Below, one piece after another: positions 8,708-17,342 of a DNA stretch of 64,000 nt. The stretch lies in NCBI RefSeq assembly GCF_000813845.1, contig NZ_JWTB01000031.1:42099-106098 (forward strand), read 5' to 3'. A program made the position numbers and the translations under genes. The notes under the pieces are model-generated. The model was not told where the DNA came from. It did no database searches and saw only the letters and a program-made list of their open reading frames with translations. The DNA comes from Pseudarthrobacter phenanthrenivorans. GTDB lineage: Bacteria > Actinomycetota > Actinomycetes > Actinomycetales > Micrococcaceae. Positions within the stretch are counted from its first letter, which is position 1, and the number at the start of each line of letters is the position of its first letter.

Positions 8708-9483
8708 TTGAAAACCTTCGTCTTGTCAACTACACCGGCGTTGCCCTCAGTAGCGCCTGTCGGCTCCTTCGACAGATAGATCTTGCCGAACTCCGCTGCG
8801 TAAACCAGGCGTTCCGCGTCAACTGAATTTCGGGCCACTGTAATCAGGTAGTTTCCGTCGCTCTGGGCATTGCTTCCCGAGTTCAGGGATCCATCCGACT
8901 TTTGCGTCGAATCCTGTTGGGCGGGGCTGCCGTTACTCAACTGGGCAGCCGTGACCAGTACTTTGTGAAAGGTAAGTTGAGTACCTGCGGATTGGGTAGC
9001 AGCCTGGCCGGCCCCGTTGGTGGAAGTCTCGGTAAGAGAAACGAAGATACCGACTGTGTCACCTGCCGTGATCTTGCCGCCAACCACCCGCTCGATAGGG
9101 AGCTTCAGCGAGATCTCCTGCATGCCGTCCGGAACGGCAACCCTTGATGGGCCAAGAAACGACTCTTTTTCGACCATCCGGCTCGAAAGCAGCTGCTCCC
9201 CGGGAACCAGGGCGACCGAAGTGACTTTTGTCCCCAGCGAATTCAAGTCAGTGACACTATCTGCGGTGATTGTCGACTTCGGAAGCGGTTTCTTAACGAC
9301 TGACCCGCCCAGGTCGCTGACCGCTGTCCCCGCTGGGACGGCAGCCTGGACCACAAACACTTCCGAGGTCTCGGTTCCCGCCATTGCACGGGCATCCGCG
9401 CTTTGTACGTAGGTGATCAGAAGGAATGTGCCGATTATCGCGACGAGCAGCGCGGCAATGCCTCCCAGTAGGCGTGCTTTCAC
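8704..9483 (-). CDS. cpaB: CpaB/RcpC-like Flp pilus assembly protein, main module
   Basis: 259 residues with an N-terminal membrane helix (about 7-27), the SADARAMAG turn, an SAF domain (VFVVQAAVPAGTAV, then VALVPGEQLLSSRM) and a C-terminal RcpC region. The GTG start has AAGGGG six bases upstream. It lies 21 bp after the TadG-like gene and overlaps cpaE by four bases. It resembles the CpaB of the second module over its whole length, which indicates duplication of the block. Confidence 0.88.
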   Translation of the reverse strand: MKARLLGGIAALLVAIIGTFLLITYVQSADARAMAGTETSEVFVVQAAVPAGTAVSDLGGSVVKKPLPKSTITADSVTDLNSLGTKVTSVALVPGEQLLSSRMVEKESFLGPSRVAVPDGMQEISLKLPIERVVGGKITAGDTVGIFVSLTETSTNGAGQAATQSAGTQLTFHKVLVTAAQLSNGSPAQQDSTQKSDGSLNSGSNAQSDGNYLITVARNSVDAERLVYAAEFGKIYLSKEPTGATEGNAGVVDKTKVFK

Positions 9484-9504
9484 TTTCTTCCCCTTTGGTT
9501 CTTT

Positions 9505-10509
9505 CTACTTGATCAGTGTTGGGACAATGACGTTGCCATTAGGCGTTGTCGTGTACTCAGAGAAGATGCTTGGATCTGCGCTGTAACCGACAAAGGTTCC
9601 ATAGAGGCCCTTTTCACTGCCCGTGAAGACATTGGTCGGGTCGTACTTTGCCTGGCCGCTGAGGTTCCAAGCCTGCAGCTTGAAACCAGCCCACTTCTCG
9701 ATGTAGTACTGCACCGAACTGCCGTTACAGGTCCCGAACTGAGCCGCGGGCATGCCGGCGCAGGTGTACTTGTAGACAGGCAGTGCGACAGTTGAATTCG
9801 CTAGCGTCGGATTGAGGGATGGGTTGAAGAGATCGATGCAACTGTTTGGAACTGCGGCGCCTGCGCTTGTCATGCTCCACTGCCCAACTTCGGCTGTAAC
9901 GGTGCAACCCGTTCCGCCGTCAGGTGCAAGCCAGGCGAAACCGCCCGGGATGATCTGATTCGAGGGGTTAAGCCCATTGCAGTCCAGGGCCCCACCCTGG
10001 ATAAAGATTTTGTGCGCTGCCCCGTCGTCCTTGAACTCGCATGAAGCGAAGGTCAAAGGGAGCACTGTTACTCCCTTTTTGGGGTAATACCACTTCGCAG
10101 TTGCCGTGGCCCCTACTTTCGCAGGTGGTGAGTTCAGGGCGCTGGCGAACATCTTGCTCAGGAAGCCAGCGTTTGTAGTTCCATCCTTGGTAGAAGTTGT
10201 GACGGAAACCTGGCCTGCGACTGATAGGTCAACGGACTCAACAGTGGATTTGCCGTCGTTTGAGTTGCTGTTAGCCAAGTTCGCGGCCAGTGCGTTTACG
10301 TCCGCCTGACTGCAGCCGCCCTTGAAGCAAAGGTTTGCTCCCCCAAGTGCCCCAGCGTCAGCAGCATTCTGCAGCTGGGCCCTTTCGGCATAGATTTGCC
10401 CGGTGTCGACCGCTAGTGCGCCGGCGCCGATGAGAACAACCATCATCACCGCAACGAGGACGCCGGCAGCTCCCCGCTCCTTCTCGCAGGGCTTCACGTT
10501 CCGTTGCAT
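9505..10509 (-). CDS. TadG-like pseudopilin/minor pilus protein, main module
   Basis: ATG at 10507-10509 gives 334 residues beginning MQRNVKPCEKERGAAGV, then a hydrophobic helix and YAERAQLQNAADAGALGGA, the TadE/G-like signature. The start lies inside the end of tadE (16-bp overlap), mirroring the second module. The exported part carries several cysteines (GGCSQADV, ASCEFK, GTGCTV, NSCIDL, YTCAGM) compatible with disulfides. It is probably a minor pilus or assembly component, inferred from family and context. Confidence 0.83.
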   Translation of the reverse strand: MQRNVKPCEKERGAAGVLVAVMMVVLIGAGALAVDTGQIYAERAQLQNAADAGALGGANLCFKGGCSQADVNALAANLANSNSNDGKSTVESVDLSVAGQVSVTTSTKDGTTNAGFLSKMFASALNSPPAKVGATATAKWYYPKKGVTVLPLTFASCEFKDDGAAHKIFIQGGALDCNGLNPSNQIIPGGFAWLAPDGGTGCTVTAEVGQWSMTSAGAAVPNSCIDLFNPSLNPTLANSTVALPVYKYTCAGMPAAQFGTCNGSSVQYYIEKWAGFKLQAWNLSGQAKYDPTNVFTGSEKGLYGTFVGYSADPSIFSEYTTTPNGNVIVPTLIK

Positions 10510-10889
10510 TGCATTGCTCCAACTCCGGTGACGGTTACGGAACTCCCAAACAGTCCGGTCAAGGTTGAGGAGGTATAGGTGATAGTTACCTTCGCCGTGG
10601 TGTTGGCCGCACAAGCTGCGGGGCTGAAGGTATATGCGAAAGCCGCTGAGTTGACTCCCGGTGCACCAGCAACTGCAGCAGCTTTCGCGTCGGTCTGGTT
10701 GTTCTTGACTGCCATGGTCCGGGCTGCTTCACGAGCTGCCTGGGTAACGGATATCTGGGCGTTGTAGGCGTTGGCGAACTCAACTATGCCTACAACGAGG
10801 GCCAGAAGGATGGGAGCCACCAGCGCAAACTCCACGGCGACGGCGCCCCGGCTTTTATGTTCCGAGTCTTCTTTGCGGATCTTTCTCAA
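10494..10889 (-). CDS. TadE-like pseudopilin, main module
   Basis: I place the start at TTG 10887-10889, preceded by a G-rich ribosome site (CGGGGGATCCG). The next in-frame ATG upstream (10946) lies inside a perfect stem-loop and is unlikely. The product of 131 residues has SRGAVAVEFA followed by a hydrophobic helix and FANAYNAQISVTQAAREAAR. Pseudopilins of this family are cut by the prepilin peptidase. The start codon is the uncertain part of this call. Confidence 0.8.
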   Translation of the reverse strand: MRKIRKEDSEHKSRGAVAVEFALVAPILLALVVGIVEFANAYNAQISVTQAAREAARTMAVKNNQTDAKAAAVAGAPGVNSAAFAYTFSPAACAANTTAKVTITYTSSTLTGLFGSSVTVTGVGAMQCNGT

Positions 10890-10916
10890 CGGATCCCCCG
10901 AGGTTGGTTGCGATTC

Positions 10917-10951
10917 CGGATGTGCCGCGGGTGTTGGGCGGCACATCCGGA
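10917..10951 (-). promoter_or_regulatory. Perfect 13-bp stem-loop between flp and tadE
   Basis: CCGGATGTGCCGC (10917-10929) pairs exactly with GCGGCACATCCGG (10939-10951), with a 9-base loop. It begins 11 bases after the flp stop. No T stretch follows on the minus strand, so it looks like an mRNA-stabilising or attenuating hairpin rather than a full terminator. This would give much more pilin than downstream proteins (inference). Confidence 0.6.
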
Positions 10952-10962
10952 AGCTGGGTTGG

Positions 10963-11163
10963 CTACCAGGTGCCGACTGTCGTGCCCAGGCTGGTGAACC
11001 AGGTGTTGAGCGCTGAGCCGAAAGCGGTGACGCCGACGATGATGATGAGTGCTATGAACGCCACCAGCAGGGAGTACTCTGTCGCTGTTGCACCCTTTTC
11101 CGAGGAGATGCGCTCCCTGCAACCCGCAACAAAAGCGAGCACGGAGACCATTAATGAAGTCAT
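10963..11163 (-). CDS. flp: Flp-type pilin, tandem copy 2
   Basis: A 66-residue prepilin. ATG 11161-11163 is preceded by AGGAA at the usual distance; the longer in-frame extension has no support. The leader MTSLMVSVLAFVAGCRER is followed by SSEKG-ATATEYSLLVAF and a continuous hydrophobic helix. It is nearly identical to the pilin at 11322-11522: the last 40 residues differ at only one position (TTVGTW versus TKVGTW). This is a tandem duplication of the major pilin gene. Confidence 0.88.
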   Translation of the reverse strand: MTSLMVSVLAFVAGCRERISSEKGATATEYSLLVAFIALIIIVGVTAFGSALNTWFTSLGTTVGTW

Positions 11164-11270
11164 TTTTGTTCCTAAGTTCCTTGTCCTAGCACGGTCGCTA
11201 ATGCGCCGGCTGATCACCCCAGGCGATCACTGAAGGAGGCAGCTTCAAGGTTCATCCGCTGCCACGGAGA

Positions 11271-11304
11271 GCGCCGCGCCCGCTGGACTGCAAGGACGCG
11301 GCGC
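11271..11304 (-). promoter_or_regulatory. Stem-loop between the tandem flp genes
   Basis: GCGCCGCG (11271-11278) pairs with CGCGGCGC (11297-11304) across an 18-base loop, in the 158-bp gap between the two flp genes. It is weaker than the hairpin after copy 2. It may stabilise or attenuate the first flp transcript. Nothing else is seen in the gap. Confidence 0.35.
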
Positions 11305-11321
11305 ACTCGGGAGGCTGCCAC

Positions 11322-11522
11322 CTACCAGGTGCCCACCTTGGTTCCCAGGCTGGTGAACCAAGTGTTGAGGGCGCTGCCGAAGGCAGTAACACCGACGATG
11401 ATGATTAGCGCAATGAAGGCTACGAGCAGCGAGTACTCCGTGGCCGTCGCCCCCTTTTCCGAGGAGAAACGATCCTTGACGCCGGCAACGAATGCCATCA
11501 TCGAGACCATAAGAGAAGTCAT
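11322..11522 (-). CDS. flp: Flp-type pilin, tandem copy 1 (probable major pilin)
   Basis: A 66-residue prepilin with ATG at 11520-11522 and AAGGA upstream. The leader MTSLMVSMMAFVAGVKDRF is followed by SSEKG-ATATEYSLLVAF and a helix through VGVTAFGSALNTWF. It is the first gene after an AT-rich presumed promoter, so it is likely the most highly expressed gene of the locus. The prepilin peptidase encoded just upstream would process it. Confidence 0.88.
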   Translation of the reverse strand: MTSLMVSMMAFVAGVKDRFSSEKGATATEYSLLVAFIALIIIVGVTAFGSALNTWFTSLGTKVGTW

Positions 11523-11616
11523 TTTAATGTCCTTAATTCGGTGAAATGGAATTGATATATATTTCAACGAATTTCCAGCTGCCCCCATAATTCCTTAGCG
11601 GCTGGACTTCGCTAAG
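11523..11616 (-). promoter_or_regulatory. AT-rich presumed promoter region of the Tad operon, with an inverted repeat
   Basis: The stretch before the first flp is the most AT-rich run near the locus (TATATAT at 11555-11562 as a possible -10 region). Further upstream CTTAGCG (11594-11600) and CGCTAAG (11610-11616) form an inverted repeat with a 9-base gap that could be an operator or the end of the peptidase transcript. No clear -35 box was recognised. The 185 bp from 11617 to 11801 show nothing else. Confidence 0.35.
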
Positions 11617-11801
11617 AAGAGATTGTCACTGTCGCCAATGACCAACAATGCGTAGTGGTACTCGACTTTTCGCAGGCGAGGCAAAAGTACGTACTCGAAA
11701 GCAGCTGCCAGTACTCAGAAGCGAACGTAGGTATTCTGCTGGCTACTTGGAGGCTGACGTTGGATAGCCTTGGTAGCGCCGGTGGGTTGAGGTGACGATG
11801 C

Positions 11802-12527
11802 CTAGCGGGTGAAGAGTGCGAGGGCTGCCAAAGCGCCCAGCATTGAGGGGCCGTGCGGCACTTCCGTGGCTTGTTCGCGGCCCTTTCTGCGCAGGACAAG
11901 CGCCGTGACCACCCCGTTGAGGACAAAGCCCAGCAAGCCGCCGTAGAGGAGCTGTGTCCAGCCTAGGTACCCCAAGTAGAGCCCAACCGGTGCGGCCAGC
12001 TTTACGTCGCCCATACCGATGCCGCCCGGGGAAATGAGTCCCATAATCAGATACGCGGCAAACAAACTAGCAGCTCCAACGGCCGCTCGGAGCCATTGGT
12101 CAGATTGCTTATCAAGGAGTGCAGGCGGTAAAAGCAATATAAGACCGCCGGCGAGAAGGGTCAGCACCAGGGGATTGGGCAGTAGGTGGAGTGCTACATC
12201 AATCCGCGCGAGTTGAACCCCGATTATCGCGAGGAAAATAAAAGCAGGAAGGCTGGAGGACATACCAAAATGCAGCGCAAAGGCGACACTTGCGACAGCG
12301 GTGAGGCCCGCTGTCGCAATTCGTGTCGTTGGGCGTGGCGCTTCGCCAAGTCTCGGAAGCAGTTTCGCGATCAGGATCTCCGCGAGGGGTGATAGGGCGC
12401 CACCTAGGAGCGCGGCGCCGATGACTAGGACGAGCACGCTCCTGGAGTCCCCGTTCACCGCTGACAACACTGCATCCCCCTGCGTAGATGGGCCGCTCAG
12501 GCCCCAGCGGCCTCCAGCTACCCCCAT
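11802..12527 (-). CDS. Prepilin peptidase (type IV leader peptidase, A24 family)
   Basis: Up to 241 residues, with about six or seven membrane helices. The second catalytic aspartate motif GIGMGDVKLA is clear; the first aspartate is probably in RIDVALHLLPNPLVL. Such small A24 enzymes (CpaA/TadV type) cut the leader of Flp pilins after glycine, on the cytoplasmic side of the membrane. It is separated from flp by 279 bp and may have its own promoter. The start is uncertain: ATG at 12525-12527 has no good ribosome site, and in-frame GTG codons follow within 30 codons. Confidence 0.85.
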   Translation of the reverse strand: MGVAGGRWGLSGPSTQGDAVLSAVNGDSRSVLVLVIGAALLGGALSPLAEILIAKLLPRLGEAPRPTTRIATAGLTAVASVAFALHFGMSSSLPAFIFLAIIGVQLARIDVALHLLPNPLVLTLLAGGLILLLPPALLDKQSDQWLRAAVGAASLFAAYLIMGLISPGGIGMGDVKLAAPVGLYLGYLGWTQLLYGGLLGFVLNGVVTALVLRRKGREQATEVPHGPSMLGALAALALFTR

Positions 12528-12764
12528 TTTGACCCCAGACCACCTGACGCGCTAATCTTGGTAGTCGTTGTGCGTGTCCTGTTCCGATGGTGCGTGCCCG
12601 CTTGAGAATCCGGTTGCAGGATAACTACTCAACGTGCACATTCGGAACTTCAGGATGACTGGTTACATGGAGCCCTCACCTCTGTTCCGGTAGCGCGCAG
12701 ACAGTAGGTGCACGAGTTAGTGACACCTAAACAAGAACGCCAGAACAAGAACGAGGCAAACACC

Positions 12765-13208
12765 GTGCGTACGTACACCCCGAAGCCCGGCGATATCAAC
12801 CGCCAGTGGCACGTCATTGACGCCACCGACGTTGTCCTTGGTCGTCTTGCAAGCCAGACCGCAATCCTGCTGCGCGGCAAGCACAAGGCCACTTTCGCAT
12901 CCCACATGGACATGGGCGACTTTGTCATCATCATCAACGCCGAGAAGGTAGCCCTGACCGGCGCCAAGCTGGAGCAGAAGCGCGCATACCGCCACTCCGG
13001 CTACCCGGGCGGCCTGACCTCCGTCAACTACGCGGAACTGCTGGAAACCAACCCGGTCCGCGCTGTTGAGAAGGCCATCAAGGGCATGCTCCCCAAGAAC
13101 TCCCTGGCTGCCCAGCAGCTCGGCAAGCTGAAGGTGTACCGCGGTGCTGAGCACCCGCACGCCGCCCAGCAGCCCAAGACTTTCGAAATCACCCAGGTCG
13201 CCCAGTAG
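12765..13208 (+). CDS. rplM: 50S ribosomal protein L13
   Basis: 147 residues from GTG 12765, with GAGG upstream. It begins [20 protein letters not shown] and contains [29 protein letters not shown] and YRHSGYPGG, all hallmarks of L13. It binds 23S rRNA early in large-subunit assembly. It is the first gene of the usual rplM-rpsI pair, 39 bp before rpsI. The 237 bp upstream contain no gene and must hold the operon promoter, which I could not fix with confidence. Confidence 0.97.
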   Translation: MRTYTPKPGDINRQWHVIDATDVVLGRLASQTAILLRGKHKATFASHMDMGDFVIIINAEKVALTGAKLEQKRAYRHSGYPGGLTSVNYAELLETNPVRAVEKAIKGMLPKNSLAAQQLGKLKVYRGAEHPHAAQQPKTFEITQVAQ

Positions 13209-13247
13209 TCCTGGCCACCAAACAACTTACTTAATACAAGGAGAATC

Positions 13248-13754
13248 GTGGCTCAGAACGAAGAACTGACCACCGAGGCCCCCGAGGCCGAGGAAAACCT
13301 GACCAGCTACACCTCTGAGAGCTCAGCTGCTGAAGCTGCTCCCAAGAAGGAGCGCCCGGCCCTGACCGTTGCCGGCGCAGCTGTTGGCCGCCGGAAGGAA
13401 GCCGTTGCACGCGTCCGCGTTGTGCCCGGCTCCGGCAAGTGGACCATCAACGGCCGCGAGCTGGCGAACTACTTCCCGAACAAACTGCACCAGCAGGACG
13501 TCAATGAGCCCTTCAAGATCCTTGATCTCGAAGGCGCCTACGACGTCATCGCCCGTATCCACGGTGGTGGCATTTCCGGCCAGGCGGGCGCACTGCGCCT
13601 CGGCATCGCCCGTTCCTTGAACGAGATCGACGTCGAAAACAACCGTCCGACCCTGAAGAAGGCCGGTTACCTGTCCCGTGACGCCCGTGTCATCGAGCGT
13701 AAGAAGGCTGGTCTTAAGAAGGCCCGTAAGGCTCAGCAGTACTCCAAGCGCTAA
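13248..13754 (+). CDS. rpsI: 30S ribosomal protein S9
   Basis: 168 residues from GTG 13248 with AAGGAG upstream. An acidic, Ala/Glu-rich N-terminal extension of about 35 residues, common in actinobacteria, precedes the conserved [31 protein letters not shown] and the C-terminal [26 protein letters not shown] tail that reaches toward the P site. It is co-transcribed with rplM and ends in a clear terminator. Confidence 0.97.
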   Translation: MAQNEELTTEAPEAEENLTSYTSESSAAEAAPKKERPALTVAGAAVGRRKEAVARVRVVPGSGKWTINGRELANYFPNKLHQQDVNEPFKILDLEGAYDVIARIHGGGISGQAGALRLGIARSLNEIDVENNRPTLKKAGYLSRDARVIERKKAGLKKARKAQQYSKR

Positions 13755-13769
13755 ATCCGCTTGCACGGA

Positions 13770-13802
13770 AGCCCGTCCCGCCAGTTGGTGGGGCGGGCTT
13801 TT
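13770..13802 (+). terminator. rplM-rpsI intrinsic terminator
   Basis: AGCCCGTCCC (13770-13779) pairs with GGGGCGGGCT (13790-13799), allowing one G-U pair, followed by a T stretch. It lies 15 bp after the rpsI stop. Confidence 0.85.
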
Positions 13803-13887
13803 GCGTGCGGGAATTCTTTGAGGGGATTCGGCGATAGGCGTCTGATATTTCCTATTTGGGTGCTAGTAGTGGGCGCCTCCTGGGTGC

Positions 13888-15813
13888 TCACGCAATCGGT
13901 TTTGATAAGTCATAGATGCCTTGCCCACCGACCATCTCGAGCTGAAAATGGCTCTTTACCCAGTCGCAAATTTCAGCGAAGGTGCTTGCCTTAGGCTGGG
14001 TCGCCATGAATTCATCCTGGGGAAGGAAGTAGCAAATTTGTCCGGCGGCGACCCTGTCTTTGAAGGCTTGGAGTGTGGGGGAGGGATCTGATCCAGCGAA
14101 TCCACCGAGTGGCATGATCGGCCGGCTGGCCCCGATTTGCAGTCTTGCAGCAGTCTGCGAAGCGGAAGTGGCAGCCGCCCATAGACATGTTTTTGAGGTC
14201 GCCAATTTGCTGAGGATAGCGTCGTTCGGCGTCTGGCCGAAGGCAATGTCGTAAGCCCATGCTGGGTTTCCGTGCTTCATATCGTCGAGGAAGCGATTAA
14301 TGCTGGCCGGGCTTTTGGTCAGTTGACCGGATACAGGGTTGGAACCGTTTTGCGGGATCGTTGTCGTGAGCGCAGATGTGACGAGCGGCCCGGCCAGTAT
14401 GGCTGCAATCGCCATGATTGCGGCGCACACCTCAAGCCACCGCGCCGGCGGCGTAACCACCGACAGTGCTGCTCCAAGAGTTCCCAGCAGCAGGATTCCG
14501 CTGCCCAGCCATTCCGGCCAGCCGATCACGCTGCTCAGAATAAGCCATGAGCAAACTGCGGTCGACAGGATGCCAAGCGCAGCACACACTCTCACAGCCA
14601 ACAGCCGTCGGTGCCGGATATAGAGTGCGCTGGCCACACCTACGGTGAGGGCCAGCGGTGCGGAGAGTGTCTCCGTGTAATAGGTATGGATTTGATTGCC
14701 CATGAAGCTCAGCACGAGGTAGGTTCCGAGAAACCACGTGACCGCCACGAAGGCCAGGGCTCTTGCACCCCGTGCTGGGGGCAGCAACTTCCATCCGAGG
14801 CAAACCAGGAGCGTGCAGATGATGGCAACGGGCAGTGTCCAGCCGATCTCCTGTCCGTAGTTCGCATTCAGAAGTCGCAGAAAGCCGGCGTCCGAGTCCA
14901 CCTGCCTGAATTGTGCAGGGATGAGGTTAGCAACCGGATCTTCCTCGGTCCCGACTATCCGGTCCAAGCCGTTGTAGCCCAAGGTCAGTTCCAACACACT
15001 ATTGGAATGCGATCCTCCCACGAAGGGCCGCGCTTCTGCCGGTATCAGGTCTACCACGGTCATCCAAATGCCGGCGGTGAACACCATCACTGAGCCTGAA
15101 ATGCTGGCATACTTCAGTTTCCTAGTCCATTCCGTGTTACTCCAGAGCAGATACGCGATACTGATGCTCGGCAACACTAGGAGCCCTTGAAGTTGCTTGG
15201 TCATGAATGCCAAGCCAACTGCTGCCCCCGCGAGAATCAGGTACCTCAGCCGGTCGGATTCAATCGCATGCTGGACGGCATATACAGAGACGAGCATCAG
15301 CAAAAGCATGAGTGGGTCAGGGTTGTTGTATCGCGACATCAGAACCACGATTGGAGTCGTAAAGAAAATGGCCGCGGCAAAAAGTGCAGGTACTGCTGCG
15401 AAATGCTGGCGGATGATTAGGTAAATGAGCAGTGTTGATGCGACGCCCATAAGTCCTTGTGGTGCTAATACTCCAATGGGCGTTAAGCCGAAGATTTTGG
15501 TAGAAATCTCCATGACCCACAAGCTAAGTGGCGGCTTGTCAACTGTAATGGAATTGCCCCAATCGGAGGAGCCAAAAAATGCAGATACCAAATTCTGGGT
15601 GCCGGACTGGACGGCGGCGCTGTAAAAGTAGTTGCCCCATCCGTTGATCCCGAGATTCCAGAAGTTTAGAGTGGCATTGAGGGCCAAGAGGAGCATTAGA
15701 ATCGGCCGCTCCCACGCAGGATCCTGAGCGCGTCCCCTTATCAGCCCTCGAAGAGACCGCTTGGCCGCCGCTCTGTAGTCACCACCGAAGGTCGTAATTA
15801 GTGAAGCCGTCAA
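13888..15813 (-). CDS. GT39-family membrane glycosyltransferase (ArnT/PMT-like)
   Basis: 641 residues with about a dozen membrane helices. The TTG start has AAGGAGG eight bases upstream. Family marks are a first extracytoplasmic loop containing NGWGNYFYSAAVQSG, then DKPPLSLWVMEIS, the repeated hydrophobic core, and a C-terminal soluble part (from about 500) ending QGIYDLSKPIA. GT39/ArnT enzymes move sugars from polyprenyl phosphate to proteins, glycans or lipids on the outer face. The GT2-GtrA gene upstream on the same strand would supply the lipid-linked sugar. Codon use is visibly less GC-rich than in glmM next door, which suggests acquisition. Confidence 0.85.
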   Translation of the reverse strand: MTASLITTFGGDYRAAAKRSLRGLIRGRAQDPAWERPILMLLLALNATLNFWNLGINGWGNYFYSAAVQSGTQNLVSAFFGSSDWGNSITVDKPPLSLWVMEISTKIFGLTPIGVLAPQGLMGVASTLLIYLIIRQHFAAVPALFAAAIFFTTPIVVLMSRYNNPDPLMLLLMLVSVYAVQHAIESDRLRYLILAGAAVGLAFMTKQLQGLLVLPSISIAYLLWSNTEWTRKLKYASISGSVMVFTAGIWMTVVDLIPAEARPFVGGSHSNSVLELTLGYNGLDRIVGTEEDPVANLIPAQFRQVDSDAGFLRLLNANYGQEIGWTLPVAIICTLLVCLGWKLLPPARGARALAFVAVTWFLGTYLVLSFMGNQIHTYYTETLSAPLALTVGVASALYIRHRRLLAVRVCAALGILSTAVCSWLILSSVIGWPEWLGSGILLLGTLGAALSVVTPPARWLEVCAAIMAIAAILAGPLVTSALTTTIPQNGSNPVSGQLTKSPASINRFLDDMKHGNPAWAYDIAFGQTPNDAILSKLATSKTCLWAAATSASQTAARLQIGASRPIMPLGGFAGSDPSPTLQAFKDRVAAGQICYFLPQDEFMATQPKASTFAEICDWVKSHFQLEMVGGQGIYDLSKPIA

Positions 15814-15991
15814 CGCTCCCGCCTCCTTGAAATTCGACTGAACTCGATCCGTGACAGCGATAGCATTCCCGCAGGGAACAATTCGTCAATGCTTTGTTGA
15901 CAGGTAATAAATGGCGATGCGCCTACTCGACACCGGGGTATTCCGGCCAACGGGTTGTCGGCGGCGGGGACTTTGTGCGCCCTTTCGATGT

Positions 15992-17230
15992 TCAACGGAC
16001 GGACTGTCCCGCGGGCCGGAAGGGGAGAACAGCCGAACGCTCGTCCGCGGAGCGAACCCGGAATACCCAGAGACGAAGAAGCACAAACCGCAGCAAAGTA
16101 GCGAGGATGTTGGCGGTGGTCAGCACCAAAAGTTCTGTGCTTGGAGCCGGGTCGAGATTCACAGCATGGAGCACCACGAGGGCCGAGGACGTTAATGCCC
16201 AGGCAAGCAGGAAGACAACGAGGCCCTGAAACTGGTGCGTGAACAGCTTCGAGGGACCGCGAATACCGAAGGTGAACCTCCTGTTTACAGCTGTGTTGCC
16301 CACAGCTGTCAGGAGCAGAGCAAGGAAATTGGCCTGCTGTGCACCGAAAGGTCCCTGGAGTACCAAATAGAGGAACGCGAACGCGAGAGTTGAAACAACA
16401 CCGACGAGCCCAAACCGAATGACCTGGCCGAAGAAACTCGGGCGCCCAGGCGGGACTATTGGCCCGCGGCCGAGTTCGGCGTAGATGGCTTGGACGGGAA
16501 TTGAGCCCTTCACCAGGGACCCGCCTACGCGAATCATCCCGCGAAGATCGTCAAGCGCCGTTTGCCTAATATTGACGCGGCTATCGGGGTCATCAATCCA
16601 GTCGACGGGGATTTCGTGGATCCGCAGCCCGGAGCGTTCGGCAATGATCAACAATTCCGTATCGAAGAACCAGCCATTGTCCTCAACGTGCGGGAGCAGA
16701 CGCTTGGCGACGTCGGCCCTTATTGCCTTGAATCCGCACTGAGCATCAGAGAACCGGACCTGCATCGTGCGGCGGAGCAGGAAGTTATAGGAGCGGGAAA
16801 TAAATTCCCGTTTCGGGCCGCGGCTCACGCGTGAACTCTGGCCGAGCCGTGTGCCAATGGAAACATCGGAATGACCGGACAGCAAGGGAGCCACCAGCGG
16901 TGGGAGCGCCGCAAGATCAGTGGAGAGGTCAACGTCCAAGTAAGCCAAGACCTTTGCATCCGAAACGCTCCATGCATCGCGAAGTGCGTACCCGCGTCCT
17001 TTGACTTCAAGGCGGCGATACTCAACATTCGGCAGTTGTTGGCTCAGCCGGGCAGCGATCGCTGGAGTCCTGTCCGTGCTCGCATTGTCGGCAATGGTGA
17101 TCTTCCACGTCGACGGCATTTCCTGTGTGAGGTATTCGGAGAGCCTTGAGATGCTGTGTTCGAGTACGGCTTCCTCGTTGAAGACCGGTACTACAATTTC
17201 GAGCGCCAAGCCCCCATAGCTAGGTGTCAT
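15992..17230 (-). CDS. GT2 polyprenyl-phosphate glycosyltransferase fused to a GtrA domain
   Basis: 412 residues. The N-terminal GT2 domain (about 10-235) has VVPVFNEEAVL, ADNASTDRT, AYLDVDLSTDL (DXD) and GFKAIRADVAKRLLPHV, as in dolichyl/undecaprenyl-phosphate sugar synthases. The C-terminal GtrA domain (about 265-390) has four membrane helices (VIRFGLVGVVSTLAFAFLY, NFLALLLTAVGNTAVNRRFTFG) and would flip the lipid-linked sugar. It works naturally with the GT39 enzyme downstream, 178 bp away (no gene in the gap). The ATG is preceded by TACGAT six bases upstream and no ribosome site, which points to a leaderless message. Confidence 0.88.
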   Translation of the reverse strand: MTPSYGGLALEIVVPVFNEEAVLEHSISRLSEYLTQEMPSTWKITIADNASTDRTPAIAARLSQQLPNVEYRRLEVKGRGYALRDAWSVSDAKVLAYLDVDLSTDLAALPPLVAPLLSGHSDVSIGTRLGQSSRVSRGPKREFISRSYNFLLRRTMQVRFSDAQCGFKAIRADVAKRLLPHVEDNGWFFDTELLIIAERSGLRIHEIPVDWIDDPDSRVNIRQTALDDLRGMIRVGGSLVKGSIPVQAIYAELGRGPIVPPGRPSFFGQVIRFGLVGVVSTLAFAFLYLVLQGPFGAQQANFLALLLTAVGNTAVNRRFTFGIRGPSKLFTHQFQGLVVFLLAWALTSSALVVLHAVNLDPAPSTELLVLTTANILATLLRFVLLRLWVFRVRSADERSAVLPFRPAGQSVR

Positions 17231-17236
17231 GCATGG

Positions 17237-17242
17237 ATCGTA
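17237..17242 (-). promoter_or_regulatory. -10 box for leaderless GT2-GtrA transcript
   Basis: TACGAT (minus strand), then six bases, then ATG 17228-17230. It matches TANNNT with N6-7 before the start, with no ribosome site. Confidence 0.5.
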
Positions 17243-17342
17243 GGAGCGCCTGAACGGTTGGAGCGAGGCCTTTGAGGAAAGACAGGTACTTATCCCTCAA
17301 ATTCAAGTAGTCGTTAGCTGAGATTGCCTGCTGAGGCAGTCA

